Source of the DNA: DTU013 sp964512095
GTDB taxonomy: Bacteria > Bacillota > Clostridia > Acetivibrionales > DTU013
Assembly: GCA_964512095.1 (NCBI GenBank)
Contig: CAZEIH010000019.1
Location: forward strand, 1 to 57,253
DNA length: 57,253 bases
Reading direction: 5' to 3'
This document shows positions 9,726-19,597 of the stretch, piece after piece. The notes under the pieces are model-generated. The model made no database searches. It saw only the letters and a program-made list of their open reading frames with translations, and was not told the origin of the DNA. Every line of letters begins with the position of its first letter. Position 1 is the stretch's first letter. Made by a program: the position numbers and the translations under genes.

Positions 9726-10494
9726 ACGTCTCAAAAGCTTTATGGGCTATACTCTGCTGCTTTTACTGGTCATGGGAATATTGGCAGCGCTTTTTTCATA
9801 CGCATATCATTTCTTTTCCATTGACCTCTACAGTAGAATAATTAATGTTATTATCACTATTTTTATAACTGTGATGATTTTCCTTGTGATAGCTATGATT
9901 ACGATCTTTGTGGCAATTAAGACAAGGAAGGTCTATCCTTTGATGATGTTTCCTGTCAGGTTGGGGATGAAAATCGTTATGCCTTTTGCACTTTTTGTAA
10001 CAGATGTTTTGAAAAAGGACAAGGATATGATTAGAAGTCTTTTTATTGATATAAACAATCTTTTTGTTGAATCCGGCAATATTAAGAAAACTCCTGACAA
10101 AATCATGCTGCTGCTGCCCCATTGCCTCCAGAACTCAGAATGCACCCGGAAAATTACCGGCAATGTATCCAATTGTCTCAGGTGCGGGCGATGCAGGATT
10201 GGTGACATTCTTGAAATGGCTGAACAAAGAGGTGTTGAGGTATATATCGTGACAGGCGGAACTGCTGCAAGAAACGTTATTGCCAAGGTGAAGCCTGAAA
10301 TCGTACTTTCTGTTGCATGTGAAAGAGATCTTGCCATTGGTATATCCGATATAAGCAAGATACCTGTTTTGGGAGTACTGAATAAAAGGCCCAATGGACC
10401 TTGTGTAAATACCACAGTGGATGTGGATGTTTTAAGAGAAAAGCTTGACGAAATAATTGCAGAACCGTCTATTGTCCATAAAGACATTGTTTAG
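9703..10494 (+). CDS. DUF116 membrane protein
   Basis: About 263 residues. Two or three hydrophobic segments lie in the first 95 residues, followed by a soluble DUF116 domain with a Cys cluster (CTRKI, then CLRCGRC) and VACERDLAIGI. The biochemical role of the family is not established. It commonly sits between fmt and rsmB in clostridia. The start is uncertain: the ATG at 9703 overlaps fmt, while the TTG at 9718 has AAGGTGA well placed before it. Confidence 0.85.
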   Translation: MKVKCLDKRLKSFMGYTLLLLLVMGILAALFSYAYHFFSIDLYSRIINVIITIFITVMIFLVIAMITIFVAIKTRKVYPLMMFPVRLGMKIVMPFALFVTDVLKKDKDMIRSLFIDINNLFVESGNIKKTPDKIMLLLPHCLQNSECTRKITGNVSNCLRCGRCRIGDILEMAEQRGVEVYIVTGGTAARNVIAKVKPEIVLSVACERDLAIGISDISKIPVLGVLNKRPNGPCVNTTVDVDVLREKLDEIIAEPSIVHKDIV

Positions 10495-10566
10495 CGGGCA
10501 AATTTGATTGTTGATCGTATCTACCATTGCTTAAGTATTGGAACAGCAAGGATTTGTGATTAGGCA

Positions 10567-11964
10567 ATGAGTGTAGGAGCAATACTTAACAATACGGGGC
10601 TAATGAGGGAGCTTATGAAGCTGGATCGAGCAAGAGAAGTTGCACTAAAAACTATTTTTGAAATTAATGAGAGGGGCGCTTACTCTAATATTGAGCTGAA
10701 CAAGCAGCTTACAGCCAATGAACTGAGCAATCTTGACAGAGCGTTTGTAACAGAGCTGGTTTATGGGACTGTGAAATGGAAGCTGACGCTGGACAGGCTT
10801 ATAGGTGCATATTCAAATATTAAGATGTCAAAGCTATCTCCGTGGATAATAAATGTGCTGAGACTTGGCACATATCAGTTACTTTATATGTCAAGAGTAC
10901 CGGTTTCGGCTGCCTGCAATGAAAGCGTGAAGCTTGCCAGAAGATACGGACATAAGGCCTCTGCCGGGTTTGTTAATGCTATTCTTAGAAAAGTTTCATC
11001 AGAAGGCCTGACTGATGTTATTCCGGATAAGGAAACTGACCTGCCAGGATATCTTTCTGTGAAGTATTCCTATTCTCTATGGCTTACTACAAAGTATACA
11101 GAGCTTTTTGATTCCAGTTTTGCCGAGGAGCTGCTAGACGCCGGGAACAGAACGCCTGATTTGTCTGTTAGGGTAAATACGCTACAAGTCAGTGTTGATG
11201 ATCTAATTGAGAAGTTTAAAGATGAGGGTGTTTTAACGGAAAGAGGACGATATGTAAAAGAGGCTTTGATAATTAAGAGTCCTGTATCTATTGCAAAGCT
11301 AGATACCTTTACGAAAGGGCTGTTCCAGGTTCAGGATGAAAGCTCCATGTTACCTGCGGCTGTTTTGGCGCCTGAGGCTGGTGACAATGTTTTGGATACG
11401 TGTAGCGCACCAGGAGGAAAGGCTATTAATATGGCACAGATGATGCATAATAGTGGCAAGGTAATAGCCGGGGATATACATAAGCATAAGCTAAGACTGA
11501 TAGATGAAGCAGCTTCTAGACTGGGAATAAGTATAATAGAAAGCAGGCATCACGATGCAGCTGAGCCTGACCCGCAGTATGAAGGGTATTTTGACAGAGT
11601 GCTGCTGGATGCACCATGTAGTGGACTTGGTATTATTAGAAGAAAGCCTGATATAAAATGGTCTAGAGATAGTAGCGATATCGGCAGCATTACACAATTA
11701 CAGGAGAAATTAATCTGGAATGCTTCAAAGACGGTTAAGCCGGGTGGAGTTTTGGTATATAGTACCTGTACAGTATTACCCGAAGAAAATGAAGTGATTA
11801 TTCGAAATTTTATAAAGAACAACTCTGATTTTTACGAGGATGATATCACACCTTATTTACCGCAGGAGTTGGTGCTTAAGGCCAAGGGCTGTATGCTGCA
11901 GGTTTATCCTAATCGAGATGGGATAGATGGATTTTTTATAGCCAGGCTAAGAAAAAGGGTTTAA
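10567..11964 (+). CDS. rsmB: 16S rRNA (cytosine-967-C5) methyltransferase
   Basis: Up to 465 residues. An N-terminal NusB-like RNA-binding domain (about 20-150) is followed by a Rossmann methyltransferase domain of the NOL1/NOP2/Sun family. SAM motif I is DTCSAPGGKA. The two catalytic cysteines lie in LDAPCSGLG and YSTCTVLPEENE. The ATG at 10615 (MKLDRAREVALK) matches the usual family start better than 10567, so the first 16 residues are doubtful. rlmN follows after 13 bp. Confidence 0.94.
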   Translation: MSVGAILNNTGLMRELMKLDRAREVALKTIFEINERGAYSNIELNKQLTANELSNLDRAFVTELVYGTVKWKLTLDRLIGAYSNIKMSKLSPWIINVLRLGTYQLLYMSRVPVSAACNESVKLARRYGHKASAGFVNAILRKVSSEGLTDVIPDKETDLPGYLSVKYSYSLWLTTKYTELFDSSFAEELLDAGNRTPDLSVRVNTLQVSVDDLIEKFKDEGVLTERGRYVKEALIIKSPVSIAKLDTFTKGLFQVQDESSMLPAAVLAPEAGDNVLDTCSAPGGKAINMAQMMHNSGKVIAGDIHKHKLRLIDEAASRLGISIIESRHHDAAEPDPQYEGYFDRVLLDAPCSGLGIIRRKPDIKWSRDSSDIGSITQLQEKLIWNASKTVKPGGVLVYSTCTVLPEENEVIIRNFIKNNSDFYEDDITPYLPQELVLKAKGCMLQVYPNRDGIDGFFIARLRKRV

Positions 11965-11977
11965 TACGGGAGCAACT

Positions 11978-13036
11978 ATGATTGATAGAGAAACAGTAGA
12001 GAAGAAATATTTGCCTGATATGAACGTTGATGAACTCAAGGAGTTTCTACAGGATATGGGGCAGCAAAAATTCAGGGCAAAGCAAATATTTAGCTGGATA
12101 GCAAGAGGCGCTGTGGATTTTGATGAGATGACGGATTTATCCAGACAGCTGAGACAGGAATTGAAACATTATGCCTTGGTTTCTGGTCTAAAAATAAGAA
12201 AGAAGCTAGTATCCTCGCTAGATGAAACAATTAAGTATTTGCTTGAACTGAATGATGGTAATATTATTGAAAGTGTACTGATGAAATACAACTATGGCTA
12301 TACTGCCTGTATTTCGTCCCAAATAGGTTGTAAAATGGGCTGTAGCTTTTGTGCCTCGACAATTGCCGGCTTCAAGCGTAATCTGACAGGCGGGGAAATA
12401 CTTGAGCAAATACTTGCCATTCAGCGCGACAGCGGCGTGAAGGTGGGGAATGTAGTTATTATGGGTATCGGAGAGCCCTTTGACAATTATGATAATGTGT
12501 TGAAGTTTCTCAGACTTGCCCATGACCCGGATGGATTGAATATCGGCTACAGGCACATGACGGTATCAACCTGCGGACTTGTTTCAGGTATTCAGAGGTT
12601 TTCTCTAGAAAATATCCAGGTGAATTTGGCTATTTCACTCCATGCTCCCAATGATGAGATACGCCAGAGGATAATGCCTATAGGGAAGAAGTACTGTATT
12701 GACAAAATTATTGGAGTATGTAAGATATATACAGAGAAAACTAAGAGAAGGGTAACATTTGAATACGCTTTGATTGAGGGAGTCAATGATTCACCAAACA
12801 ATGCTATTGAGTTGGCTTCGAGGCTCAGGGGACTATTATGCCATGTGAATCTGATTCCGATAAACCAAGTACAGGGGATTAGTTACCGCCAAAGTGGACG
12901 CAGGCACACTGATGAGTTTGCGGCACTGTTGACAAGGAGAGGTATTGAGACAACAATTCGCCGTGAGCTTGGTTCTGATATTAATGCGGCTTGCGGACAA
13001 CTCAGAAGAAGCGAGATGGATAAGGTAGACCTGTGA
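11978..13036 (+). CDS. rlmN: Dual-specificity 23S rRNA/tRNA A2503/A37 C2-methyltransferase
   Basis: A 352-residue radical SAM enzyme. The cluster-binding motif CxxxCxxC is at Cys118, Cys122 and Cys125, and the methyl-carrying cysteine is expected in the C-terminal NAACGQLR. It methylates C2 of A2503 in 23S rRNA and A37 of some tRNAs. Each turnover yields SAH and 5'-deoxyadenosine. The position between rsmB and prpC is standard for Firmicutes. Confidence 0.96.
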   Translation: MIDRETVEKKYLPDMNVDELKEFLQDMGQQKFRAKQIFSWIARGAVDFDEMTDLSRQLRQELKHYALVSGLKIRKKLVSSLDETIKYLLELNDGNIIESVLMKYNYGYTACISSQIGCKMGCSFCASTIAGFKRNLTGGEILEQILAIQRDSGVKVGNVVIMGIGEPFDNYDNVLKFLRLAHDPDGLNIGYRHMTVSTCGLVSGIQRFSLENIQVNLAISLHAPNDEIRQRIMPIGKKYCIDKIIGVCKIYTEKTKRRVTFEYALIEGVNDSPNNAIELASRLRGLLCHVNLIPINQVQGISYRQSGRRHTDEFAALLTRRGIETTIRRELGSDINAACGQLRRSEMDKVDL

Positions 13037-13123
13037 AAGACAGCCCTAGCCTTGAGAGAGTCACAGCAAGGTCTTAGGAGGATAAGAATAGGGCCTTTAG
13101 CCCTTTGAGAAGGTGTTGATAGC

Positions 13124-13855
13124 TTGAAATATGCTACAGGTACTGACAAAGGATTATTGCGTGATATTAATGAAGACAGCTTCATGATTATTCCAGGGGG
13201 TTCGGCTTTACCATATGTTTTTATCATTGCTGATGGTATGGGGGGGCATAACTGCGGGGAGATTGCAAGCAAAATGGCTGTTGAGTACATAGGTGAGTAT
13301 ATACGCAGTAATGTAAACCGACTTAATGATGAAAATATGTATAGTGAGCTTTCCAAAGCTGTGGAGTTAGCTAATGAAACGGTATATGAAAAGTCCCTTG
13401 AAAGCGAAGAATTCAGTGGAATGGGTACGACTCTTACTATGGCATTAATTGGTGGAGCTAAACTGACTGCAGCCCATGTAGGTGATAGCAGACTGTATAT
13501 GGTTCGCAGTGGAGAATTGATTCAATTAACTGAGGATCATTCTTACATTGGAGAGTTGATTAAGAAAGGCAAATTAACCAAAGAAGAGGCGGAAAATCAC
13601 CCAAGGAAGAATGTTATTACAAGGGCAATAGGCTCTTCTACGGAAATTCTGGTGGACATAATAGGTCATGAAATTGTAGAAAACGATATATATGTTCTCT
13701 GCTCAGATGGGCTCACCAATATGGTATGTGAGAAGGAAATATCTGAAATAGTCAGTGGTAATGAACCCGAGGTCGCCTGCTCCAAGCTTATAGAGGCGGC
13801 AAACAGACAGGGCGGAGATGATAACATCACCGTTATTGTTATTAAATGTGAGTGA
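13124..13855 (+). CDS. prpC: PP2C-type Ser/Thr protein phosphatase (PrpC/Stp)
   Basis: A 243-residue PPM phosphatase with the metal-binding motifs RDINEDSF, ADGMGGH, GMGTTLT and GGDDNITV. It reverses phosphorylation by the PASTA kinase encoded next. The start is a TTG at 13124, supported by AAGGTG eight bases upstream. The kinase frame begins 10 bp after its stop, so the two are almost certainly co-translated. Confidence 0.95.
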   Translation: MKYATGTDKGLLRDINEDSFMIIPGGSALPYVFIIADGMGGHNCGEIASKMAVEYIGEYIRSNVNRLNDENMYSELSKAVELANETVYEKSLESEEFSGMGTTLTMALIGGAKLTAAHVGDSRLYMVRSGELIQLTEDHSYIGELIKKGKLTKEEAENHPRKNVITRAIGSSTEILVDIIGHEIVENDIYVLCSDGLTNMVCEKEISEIVSGNEPEVACSKLIEAANRQGGDDNITVIVIKCE

Positions 13856-13865
13856 AGGTGTTAAT

Positions 13866-15908
13866 ATGGTTGGTCAAATATTAGGAAATAGATATCAATT
13901 AATCGAAAGAATCGGCGGCGGCGGTATGGCTATTGTATACAAGGCTAAATGCTTACTGTTGAACCGTTTTGTTGCCGTCAAGATATTGCGCAGTGAATTT
14001 ACTGATGATGAGGAATTTGTCAAGCGTTTTAGAATTGAAGCTCAGGCAGCAGCCAGCTTAAACCATCCGAATATTGTTTCTATATATGATGTTGGAAAGC
14101 AGGATGATTCCCATTATATAGTGATGGAGTTGATAGACGGCATTACGCTAAAGGAATACATAACCCAAAAAGGAGTACTGATGTGGGATGAGGCTATCAA
14201 TATTGGTATTCAGATTTGCTCTGCTTTAGAGCAGGCCCACAAAAATTCTATTGTACATCGCGACATAAAGCCCCATAATATTTTACTAACAAAGGAAGGC
14301 ATAGCGAAGGTAACGGATTTCGGTATTGCAAGAGCTGTCACATCTGCCACTATAACTATGGCAGGTAGTACTATCGGTTCTGTGCACTATTTTTCACCTG
14401 AACAGGCACGTGGTAGTTTTACAGACGAGAAATCTGATTTGTATTCATTGGGAATCACTATATATGAAATGGTAACTGGAAAGGTGCCCTTTGATGGAGA
14501 AACACCTGTGGCAATAGCTCTAAAGCATATCCAGGATAAGGCTGAGAAGCCTATCAATGTTGACTCTTCTATACCCAAGGGTGTCAACGATCTTATAATG
14601 AAGGCTATGAAAAAGGATCAGAATTTAAGGTACCAGAATGCATCGGAGATGCTTTTTGATATGCAGAGGACCCTTGTTGAGCCAAACGTAAAAATCAAAG
14701 GTAGTAATACAATAGAGGAAATGCCTACAAAAAAGATGCAGGCTGTGGGTGCAGGTTTGAGTATACAGGATATTCCTGAGTATGATGAGGATGGAGATGA
14801 AGCCTTTATGGAAGATGATGATGAGGCTAATACAAGGAGAAAAAAGGATTGGATTAGTACCTGGCTTGGTATTGTAGCTGGCCTTGTTATAACCGGACTA
14901 ATTATTTTTATAGGTATCAAATTTGTCGTTCCTGCTTTTATTCCTGAACCGGTTGAGGCATATACAATAGAGGACTATACTAATAGAAATTTTTCTGAAG
15001 TAAAAATCATGCTTAGTCAGTATGGTATAAATGCTGAAGAGGAAAAGGTATTTGACGATAATTTTGATAAAGATACAATTATGAATCAGGATGTTGCTGT
15101 GGGAAACAGCTTGAAGTCTGGGAGTGTTATCATCTTTACAGTCAGCGGCGGTCCGCATCTTGTTGAGATACCGGATCTTTCAGGAGATGAATCACGAGTT
15201 GCAACGCAGATTATTTTGAATAGCGATCTTGTGCCGGAGGAGACTAAAGAGAATAATGAAACAGTTGGGAAGGGTCTAATAATAAGGACTGAACCTGCAG
15301 CCTTTGAAATGGTCAAGCCTGAGACAACAGTAAAGCTGGTTGTTAGTATGGGACCAAAGCTGGAAATGGTTAAAATGGTTGATTTAAAAGGTTTGACTAG
15401 GACAGAGGCGGAAAACTGGATACTTAAAAACAATCTTAAAATAGGTGAGATCCTACCTGAGGATATTATCAGTGAGGTTGCTAAGGTAATAAAGCAGTAT
15501 CCTTTGCCAGAAAGCGATGTGCCGGAGGATACAGCAGTTGAGCTGACCTTTGGCATTGAAGATACAACGCCGGTAACACAGGATGATCCCGGTAGCTCTC
15601 AGCCTGTTGAGAATCCCCCAAAGCCACCAGAGGAGGACCCGGAGACGAAAGATCCGGTGCTGAAAGATCAAGAGAAGACTAAACTGATTACTATAAGCCT
15701 TGATCCCAGTCGCACTTATGGAGATGAGGTCTTGGTGTATGTTGAATCGACACCGTCTGAAACTAATGTACGTAAGGTGGAGATTAATCAGCCGGTCTCA
15801 AGGAATCAATTTCCTTTCAGTATTCCTGTTACGGTGGGTGATACAGGAACTACACATATTATAGTATTTCTTGATAATAAGCTTGCTTTTGAGCGAGATA
15901 TAAGATAG
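13866..15908 (+). CDS. prkC: PASTA-domain Ser/Thr protein kinase
   Basis: About 680 residues. A cytoplasmic kinase domain carries GGGGMAIVYK, HRDIKPHN and DFGIARA. A charged linker, one membrane span (GIVAGLVITGLIIFIGIKF) and three extracellular PASTA repeats follow. A Pro/Glu-rich spacer and an extra C-terminal beta-rich domain of about 90 residues come last. PASTA repeats sense muropeptides or lipid II and affect germination and cell-wall control. The ATG at 13866 has GAAGGTG upstream. Confidence 0.95.
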   Translation: MVGQILGNRYQLIERIGGGGMAIVYKAKCLLLNRFVAVKILRSEFTDDEEFVKRFRIEAQAAASLNHPNIVSIYDVGKQDDSHYIVMELIDGITLKEYITQKGVLMWDEAINIGIQICSALEQAHKNSIVHRDIKPHNILLTKEGIAKVTDFGIARAVTSATITMAGSTIGSVHYFSPEQARGSFTDEKSDLYSLGITIYEMVTGKVPFDGETPVAIALKHIQDKAEKPINVDSSIPKGVNDLIMKAMKKDQNLRYQNASEMLFDMQRTLVEPNVKIKGSNTIEEMPTKKMQAVGAGLSIQDIPEYDEDGDEAFMEDDDEANTRRKKDWISTWLGIVAGLVITGLIIFIGIKFVVPAFIPEPVEAYTIEDYTNRNFSEVKIMLSQYGINAEEEKVFDDNFDKDTIMNQDVAVGNSLKSGSVIIFTVSGGPHLVEIPDLSGDESRVATQIILNSDLVPEETKENNETVGKGLIIRTEPAAFEMVKPETTVKLVVSMGPKLEMVKMVDLKGLTRTEAENWILKNNLKIGEILPEDIISEVAKVIKQYPLPESDVPEDTAVELTFGIEDTTPVTQDDPGSSQPVENPPKPPEEDPETKDPVLKDQEKTKLITISLDPSRTYGDEVLVYVESTPSETNVRKVEINQPVSRNQFPFSIPVTVGDTGTTHIIVFLDNKLAFERDIR

Positions 15909-16041
15909 AAATAATAGCTGCAGTACGCAGCCGGTGGTTAATGTGGAAATGGTTAGACTAGATGCGGGAAACCTATGTATAGTTAAGTAGCTTATACTCA
16001 GCTTTACATTTGATTCCATTGGAGCAGAGGAGGTTCATTTA

Positions 16042-16962
16042 TTGCCGTCAGGCATTATTTTAAAGGGAATAGGCGGATTTTATTACGTTTCCTCAGAAGA
16101 TGACATTTATGAGTGTAAAGCCAGGGGTATTTTCCGCAAAAATGATTTAACTCCTTTGGTCGGGGACAGAGTTATATTTTCTGTAATCGATCCTTTGTTG
16201 AAAAAAGGTAGTATTGATGAAATAATGAACAGAAGTACTGTGCTGACACGGCCTGCAGCTGCAAATGTAGACCAGTTGGTGGCTGTGGTTGCTGTACGGT
16301 CTCCTGAGCCTGATTTGCTATTGTTGGATAAAATTTTAGTCACAGCAGCAAAGAAAGAAATAAAGGCTGTGATATGTTTAAATAAAATTGACCTGGATAA
16401 GGAAGATAGTAGGGCAGAGCTTCGTAGTTCATATATAAAGGCAGGTTACTGTCTGATAGAGACCAGTTCAGAAGAAGGCTCCAGCTTTAACCGCCTTAAG
16501 GAAGTGTTGAAGGGCCATGTTTCCATTTTTGCCGGACAGTCAGGAGTTGGCAAATCGACCTTACTCAACAAAGCCACAGACACTCTTGTAATGCAGACAG
16601 GAAGCATCAGTGAAAGAATCAAAAGAGGCCGTCATACCACAAGGCACACTGAGCTTATAAAGCTATCCGATGGTGGATTTATTGTTGATACGCCCGGTTT
16701 TAGCTCCTTTGAACTGGCAGAAATCCAACATGATGAACTCCAGTATCTATTCCCGGAGTTTTTGGATCACATCGAAAAGTGCAGGTTCACAGGCTGTAGT
16801 CATGTGAATGAGCAAGATTGTGGTATTAAGGACGCTATTGATGAGGGAAGTATTAGTACGGGCAGATACAAGCGATATACTGACCTGTACGCCATATTGA
16901 AGCAGGAATACGATATGAAATATAAAAAAACTAACAGGAAAGGGACAAGGAACAATGATTAA
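16042..16962 (+). CDS. rsgA: Ribosome small-subunit GTPase RsgA (YjeQ/CpgA)
   Basis: A 306-residue circularly permuted GTPase. The N-terminal OB fold is followed by the G4 motif NKID, placed before the P-loop AGQSGVGKST, and then by DTPGF. The C-terminal zinc site is CRFTGC, then H and C. It acts in late 30S assembly. It starts at TTG with GGAGG eight bases upstream. Its end overlaps rpe by 8 bp. It usually follows prkC in Firmicutes. Confidence 0.95.
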   Translation: MPSGIILKGIGGFYYVSSEDDIYECKARGIFRKNDLTPLVGDRVIFSVIDPLLKKGSIDEIMNRSTVLTRPAAANVDQLVAVVAVRSPEPDLLLLDKILVTAAKKEIKAVICLNKIDLDKEDSRAELRSSYIKAGYCLIETSSEEGSSFNRLKEVLKGHVSIFAGQSGVGKSTLLNKATDTLVMQTGSISERIKRGRHTTRHTELIKLSDGGFIVDTPGFSSFELAEIQHDELQYLFPEFLDHIEKCRFTGCSHVNEQDCGIKDAIDEGSISTGRYKRYTDLYAILKQEYDMKYKKTNRKGTRNND

Positions 16963-17620
16963 AATTGCACCGTCCATTCTTGCATCGGACTTTTCAAGGC
17001 TGGGGGAAGAGATATCCAGTGTTGAGAGGGCTGGTGCAGACATGATACATATTGATGTCATGGATGGACATTTTGTACCAAACATAACAATAGGACCTCC
17101 TGTGTTAAAGAGTCTGAGAAAGGTAACTAACCTGCCGTTTGATGTACATCTGATGATAGAGAATCCGGAGCGGTATATTAAAAGCTTTATTGATGCAGGG
17201 GCTAATATCCTTTCTGTACATGTTGAAAACAATCCACATATCCATCGTACTATAGAGATGATAAAGGATTGCGGTGGCAGGGCATCTGTTGTGCTAAATC
17301 CGGCTACGCCACTGAGTATGCTTGAAATAGTGCTGGACAAAATTGATATGGTGCTTCTTATGACAGTGGATCCAGGTTTTGGTGGTCAGCAGTATATAGA
17401 AGGGATGACGAAAAAGGTACGAGAGCTTAGAGGAATTGTTACCAAGCGTGGCTTGAAGCTGGATATTGAAGTTGATGGCGGAATTGACCTTGAGAACATA
17501 TATGAGGTTACAAAAGCTGGAGCAAATGTTATCGTGGCAGGTTCAACCATATTTCACGCTCCCGATATTATGGAGATAATTAGGAGCCTTAGACAGAAGG
17601 CTTATGGTGGTTATGTATGA
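16955..17620 (+). CDS. rpe: Ribulose-phosphate 3-epimerase
   Basis: A 221-residue TIM barrel that interconverts ribulose-5-phosphate and xylulose-5-phosphate in the pentose phosphate pathway. Family motifs are IAPSILASDFSRL, HIDVMDGHFVPNITIGP, TVDPGFGGQ and EVDGGI. It overlaps rsgA at the front and thiN at the back by a few bases, which indicates translational coupling. Confidence 0.97.
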   Translation: MIKIAPSILASDFSRLGEEISSVERAGADMIHIDVMDGHFVPNITIGPPVLKSLRKVTNLPFDVHLMIENPERYIKSFIDAGANILSVHVENNPHIHRTIEMIKDCGGRASVVLNPATPLSMLEIVLDKIDMVLLMTVDPGFGGQQYIEGMTKKVRELRGIVTKRGLKLDIEVDGGIDLENIYEVTKAGANVIVAGSTIFHAPDIMEIIRSLRQKAYGGYV

Positions 17621-18252
17621 AATGTGTAATTTTGTGTGGCGGTGAGATTACAGATTACGAGAGTATGAAGGAGTATCTTGACGGAGTAGACTTTTTTATA
17701 TCAGTAGACAGCGGGGCTCGTCATTGCAGGAGGATGGGGATTGTACCTGATGTTATGGTAGGAGATTTTGATTCTGTAGCACAAGAAGATTATGAAGCTT
17801 TATTGGATGCAGGCTCTAAGGTTTTACGCTACCCAGCTGAAAAGGATATGACGGATAGTGAGCTTGCTGTGGAAATAGCAATAAATAAAGGCTTTAATAG
17901 GGTGATCCTCCTTGGCGCAACGGGCACAAGAATGGATCATTCTTTGTCCAACATATTTATTTTAAAGAAGCTTACAGACGCAAACATAGAAGGAATCATA
18001 GCAAATGAGAATAATGTCGTGAGACTTATAAAGGATGAACTGCTATTGGAGCGAAGGGATAATACCTTCGTAACCCTTCTACCAATAGCTGGTAATGCCT
18101 TGGGTGTCACCATTCGGGGTTTCCATTACCCCCTAGATGACGCCACTCTTGAAGTAGGGTCATCTTGGGGTGTCAGTAACAGGTTTTCTGAAGCCACAGC
18201 GCACATAAAACTAAATCACGGCTACCTTCTTGTCGTTATGTCCACAGAATGA
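17617..18252 (+). CDS. thiN: Thiamine pyrophosphokinase
   Basis: A 211-residue enzyme that converts thiamine to thiamine diphosphate using ATP. It shows DSGARHCRRMGIVPDVMVGDFDS, shortened here to the key DSGAR and GDFDS motifs, plus AEKDMTDSELA and GATGTRMDHSL. The ATGA overlap with rpe marks it as the last gene of the run. No thiamine riboswitch is visible at its position. Confidence 0.94.
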   Translation: MKCVILCGGEITDYESMKEYLDGVDFFISVDSGARHCRRMGIVPDVMVGDFDSVAQEDYEALLDAGSKVLRYPAEKDMTDSELAVEIAINKGFNRVILLGATGTRMDHSLSNIFILKKLTDANIEGIIANENNVVRLIKDELLLERRDNTFVTLLPIAGNALGVTIRGFHYPLDDATLEVGSSWGVSNRFSEATAHIKLNHGYLLVVMSTE

Positions 18253-18262
18253 GTATCGGCCA

Positions 18263-18290
18263 AAACTGGGCTAGGATAGTTGCCCAGTTT
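18263..18290. terminator. Hairpin between convergent thiN and aminotransferase genes
   Basis: AAACTGGGC (18263-18271) pairs with GCCCAGTTT (18282-18290), a 9-bp perfect stem at the meeting point of two convergent genes. The trailing T tract is short, so termination is likely but not certain. Confidence 0.5.
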
Positions 18291-19314
18291 ATCTATACTC
18301 AGCAGCCAATGCTTCAAAGGCCTTTTGTGAGTTGATTATCGTTTTTTCACTAACACAGTATGCAAGTCTGAAGAAACCTTTGCATCCAAAACCGGTTCCA
18401 GGCACTATAACCATATTATGCTTGATAGCTGAATTGCAGAATGCCACATCGTCCTCAATTGGAGACTGGGGAAAGAGGTAGAATGCGCCTTGTGGCTTCA
18501 GACATTTGAAGCCTGCTTTTGTAACTATATCGTAAAGCATGTTACGCCTTCTCTCGTATGCTGCTACATCGACCTGAGCATTAAGTGATTTAGGTAGAAT
18601 CCTTTGGAACAGAGCAGGAGCATTAACGAAGCCCAGTGTCCTAGTGGAAAAAATTAAGCCATCAACTAAGGATGAGATATCATTTATCGCTGGGTTAACT
18701 GCAATAAACCCAATCCTTTCACCAGGAAGTGAAAGAGATTTACTAAAGGAATTGACTATGATTGTATTCTTGAATATGGTGAACATGGAGGGTATTTCTG
18801 TTTTATCGTACACTATTTTGTCATAGGGTTCATCGGAAATAATGCAAATTTTTGTAGCATACTCTTTTTCTCTTTTTTCAATAACTTCCGATATTTTCTC
18901 CAAGGAGCTTCTGCTGTAAACAACACCAGAGGGGTTGTTTGGTGTATTTATTATTATGGCCTTTGTTTTTGGCGTAATGGCATCGTATAGCTTCTGTGGA
19001 TCGGGCTGGAAGGTCTGACGGTCTGTGTTTACAATAACAGGCCTGCCCCCATGGTTATCTATATAAAAAAGGTATTCNNNNNNNNNNNNNNNNNNNNNNN
19101 NNNNNNNNNNNNNNNNNNNNNNNNNNNNNNNNNNNNNNNNNNNNNNNNNNNNNNNNNNNNNNNNNNNNNNNNNNNNNTCCAGGTCGGGGTTGCCTAATGA
19201 GAAATCGTATACATTGTCCTGGCCGAACTTTTTACGGAGCTTTTCTCCTTCTTCAAACATGGCTCTAATCCATGAGGATTTTGTCAGATTAGTAAGTATT
19301 TTTTGTGATACCAT
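18289..19314 (-). CDS. Class I/II pyridoxal-phosphate aminotransferase, interrupted by an assembly gap
   Basis: A fold-type I aminotransferase. The N-terminal SLGNPDL lies before the gap; NTPNNPSG, SDEPYDKIVYD and the PLP-lysine region NSFSKSLSLPGERIG follow it. The 100 N at 19078-19177 replace the segment holding the cofactor phosphate-binding helix. About 310 residues are visible against roughly 390 expected, so the true gap is probably nearer 240 bp. The ATG at 19314 has AGGAG eight bases upstream. Substrate not assignable; aspartate or aromatic amino acids are typical. Confidence 0.88.
   Translation of the reverse strand: MVSQKILTNLTKSSWIRAMFEEGEKLRKKFGQDNVYDFSLGNPDLXXXXXXXXXXXXXXXXXXXXXXXXXXXXXXXXXXEYLFYIDNHGGRPVIVNTDRQTFQPDPQKLYDAITPKTKAIIINTPNNPSGVVYSRSSLEKISEVIEKREKEYATKICIISDEPYDKIVYDKTEIPSMFTIFKNTIIVNSFSKSLSLPGERIGFIAVNPAINDISSLVDGLIFSTRTLGFVNAPALFQRILPKSLNAQVDVAAYERRRNMLYDIVTKAGFKCLKPQGAFYLFPQSPIEDDVAFCNSAIKHNMVIVPGTGFGCKGFFRLAYCVSEKTIINSQKAFEALAAEYR
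19078..19177. other. Assembly gap (100 N) inside the aminotransferase
   Basis: Exactly 100 N. The flanking sequences do not overlap, unlike the second gap in the window, so real sequence is missing here. Confidence 0.99.
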
Positions 19315-19597
19315 TATATTCACTCCTGTTTCAAAGGCTTTATTGCATTATTCGAGTTTAGCCTATAAGATTTTCTATTATGATATACCAAAAACGGGGA
19401 AATATCAATTGATGTGATATTAAAGCTGTGTCATGTTATTCTTATTGTTTGGGCAGGAATTTTCAGCGTCGATGAAGAATTTATTACAAGCAGAGGGGAG
19501 TGGACTCGTTATGAGGTTACTTCGAATTAGCTCTCGGTGCAGTTGTTTATGATGTTAGACAAAGATTTAGCAATAACGAAAACTAGTTTTCATCCCC

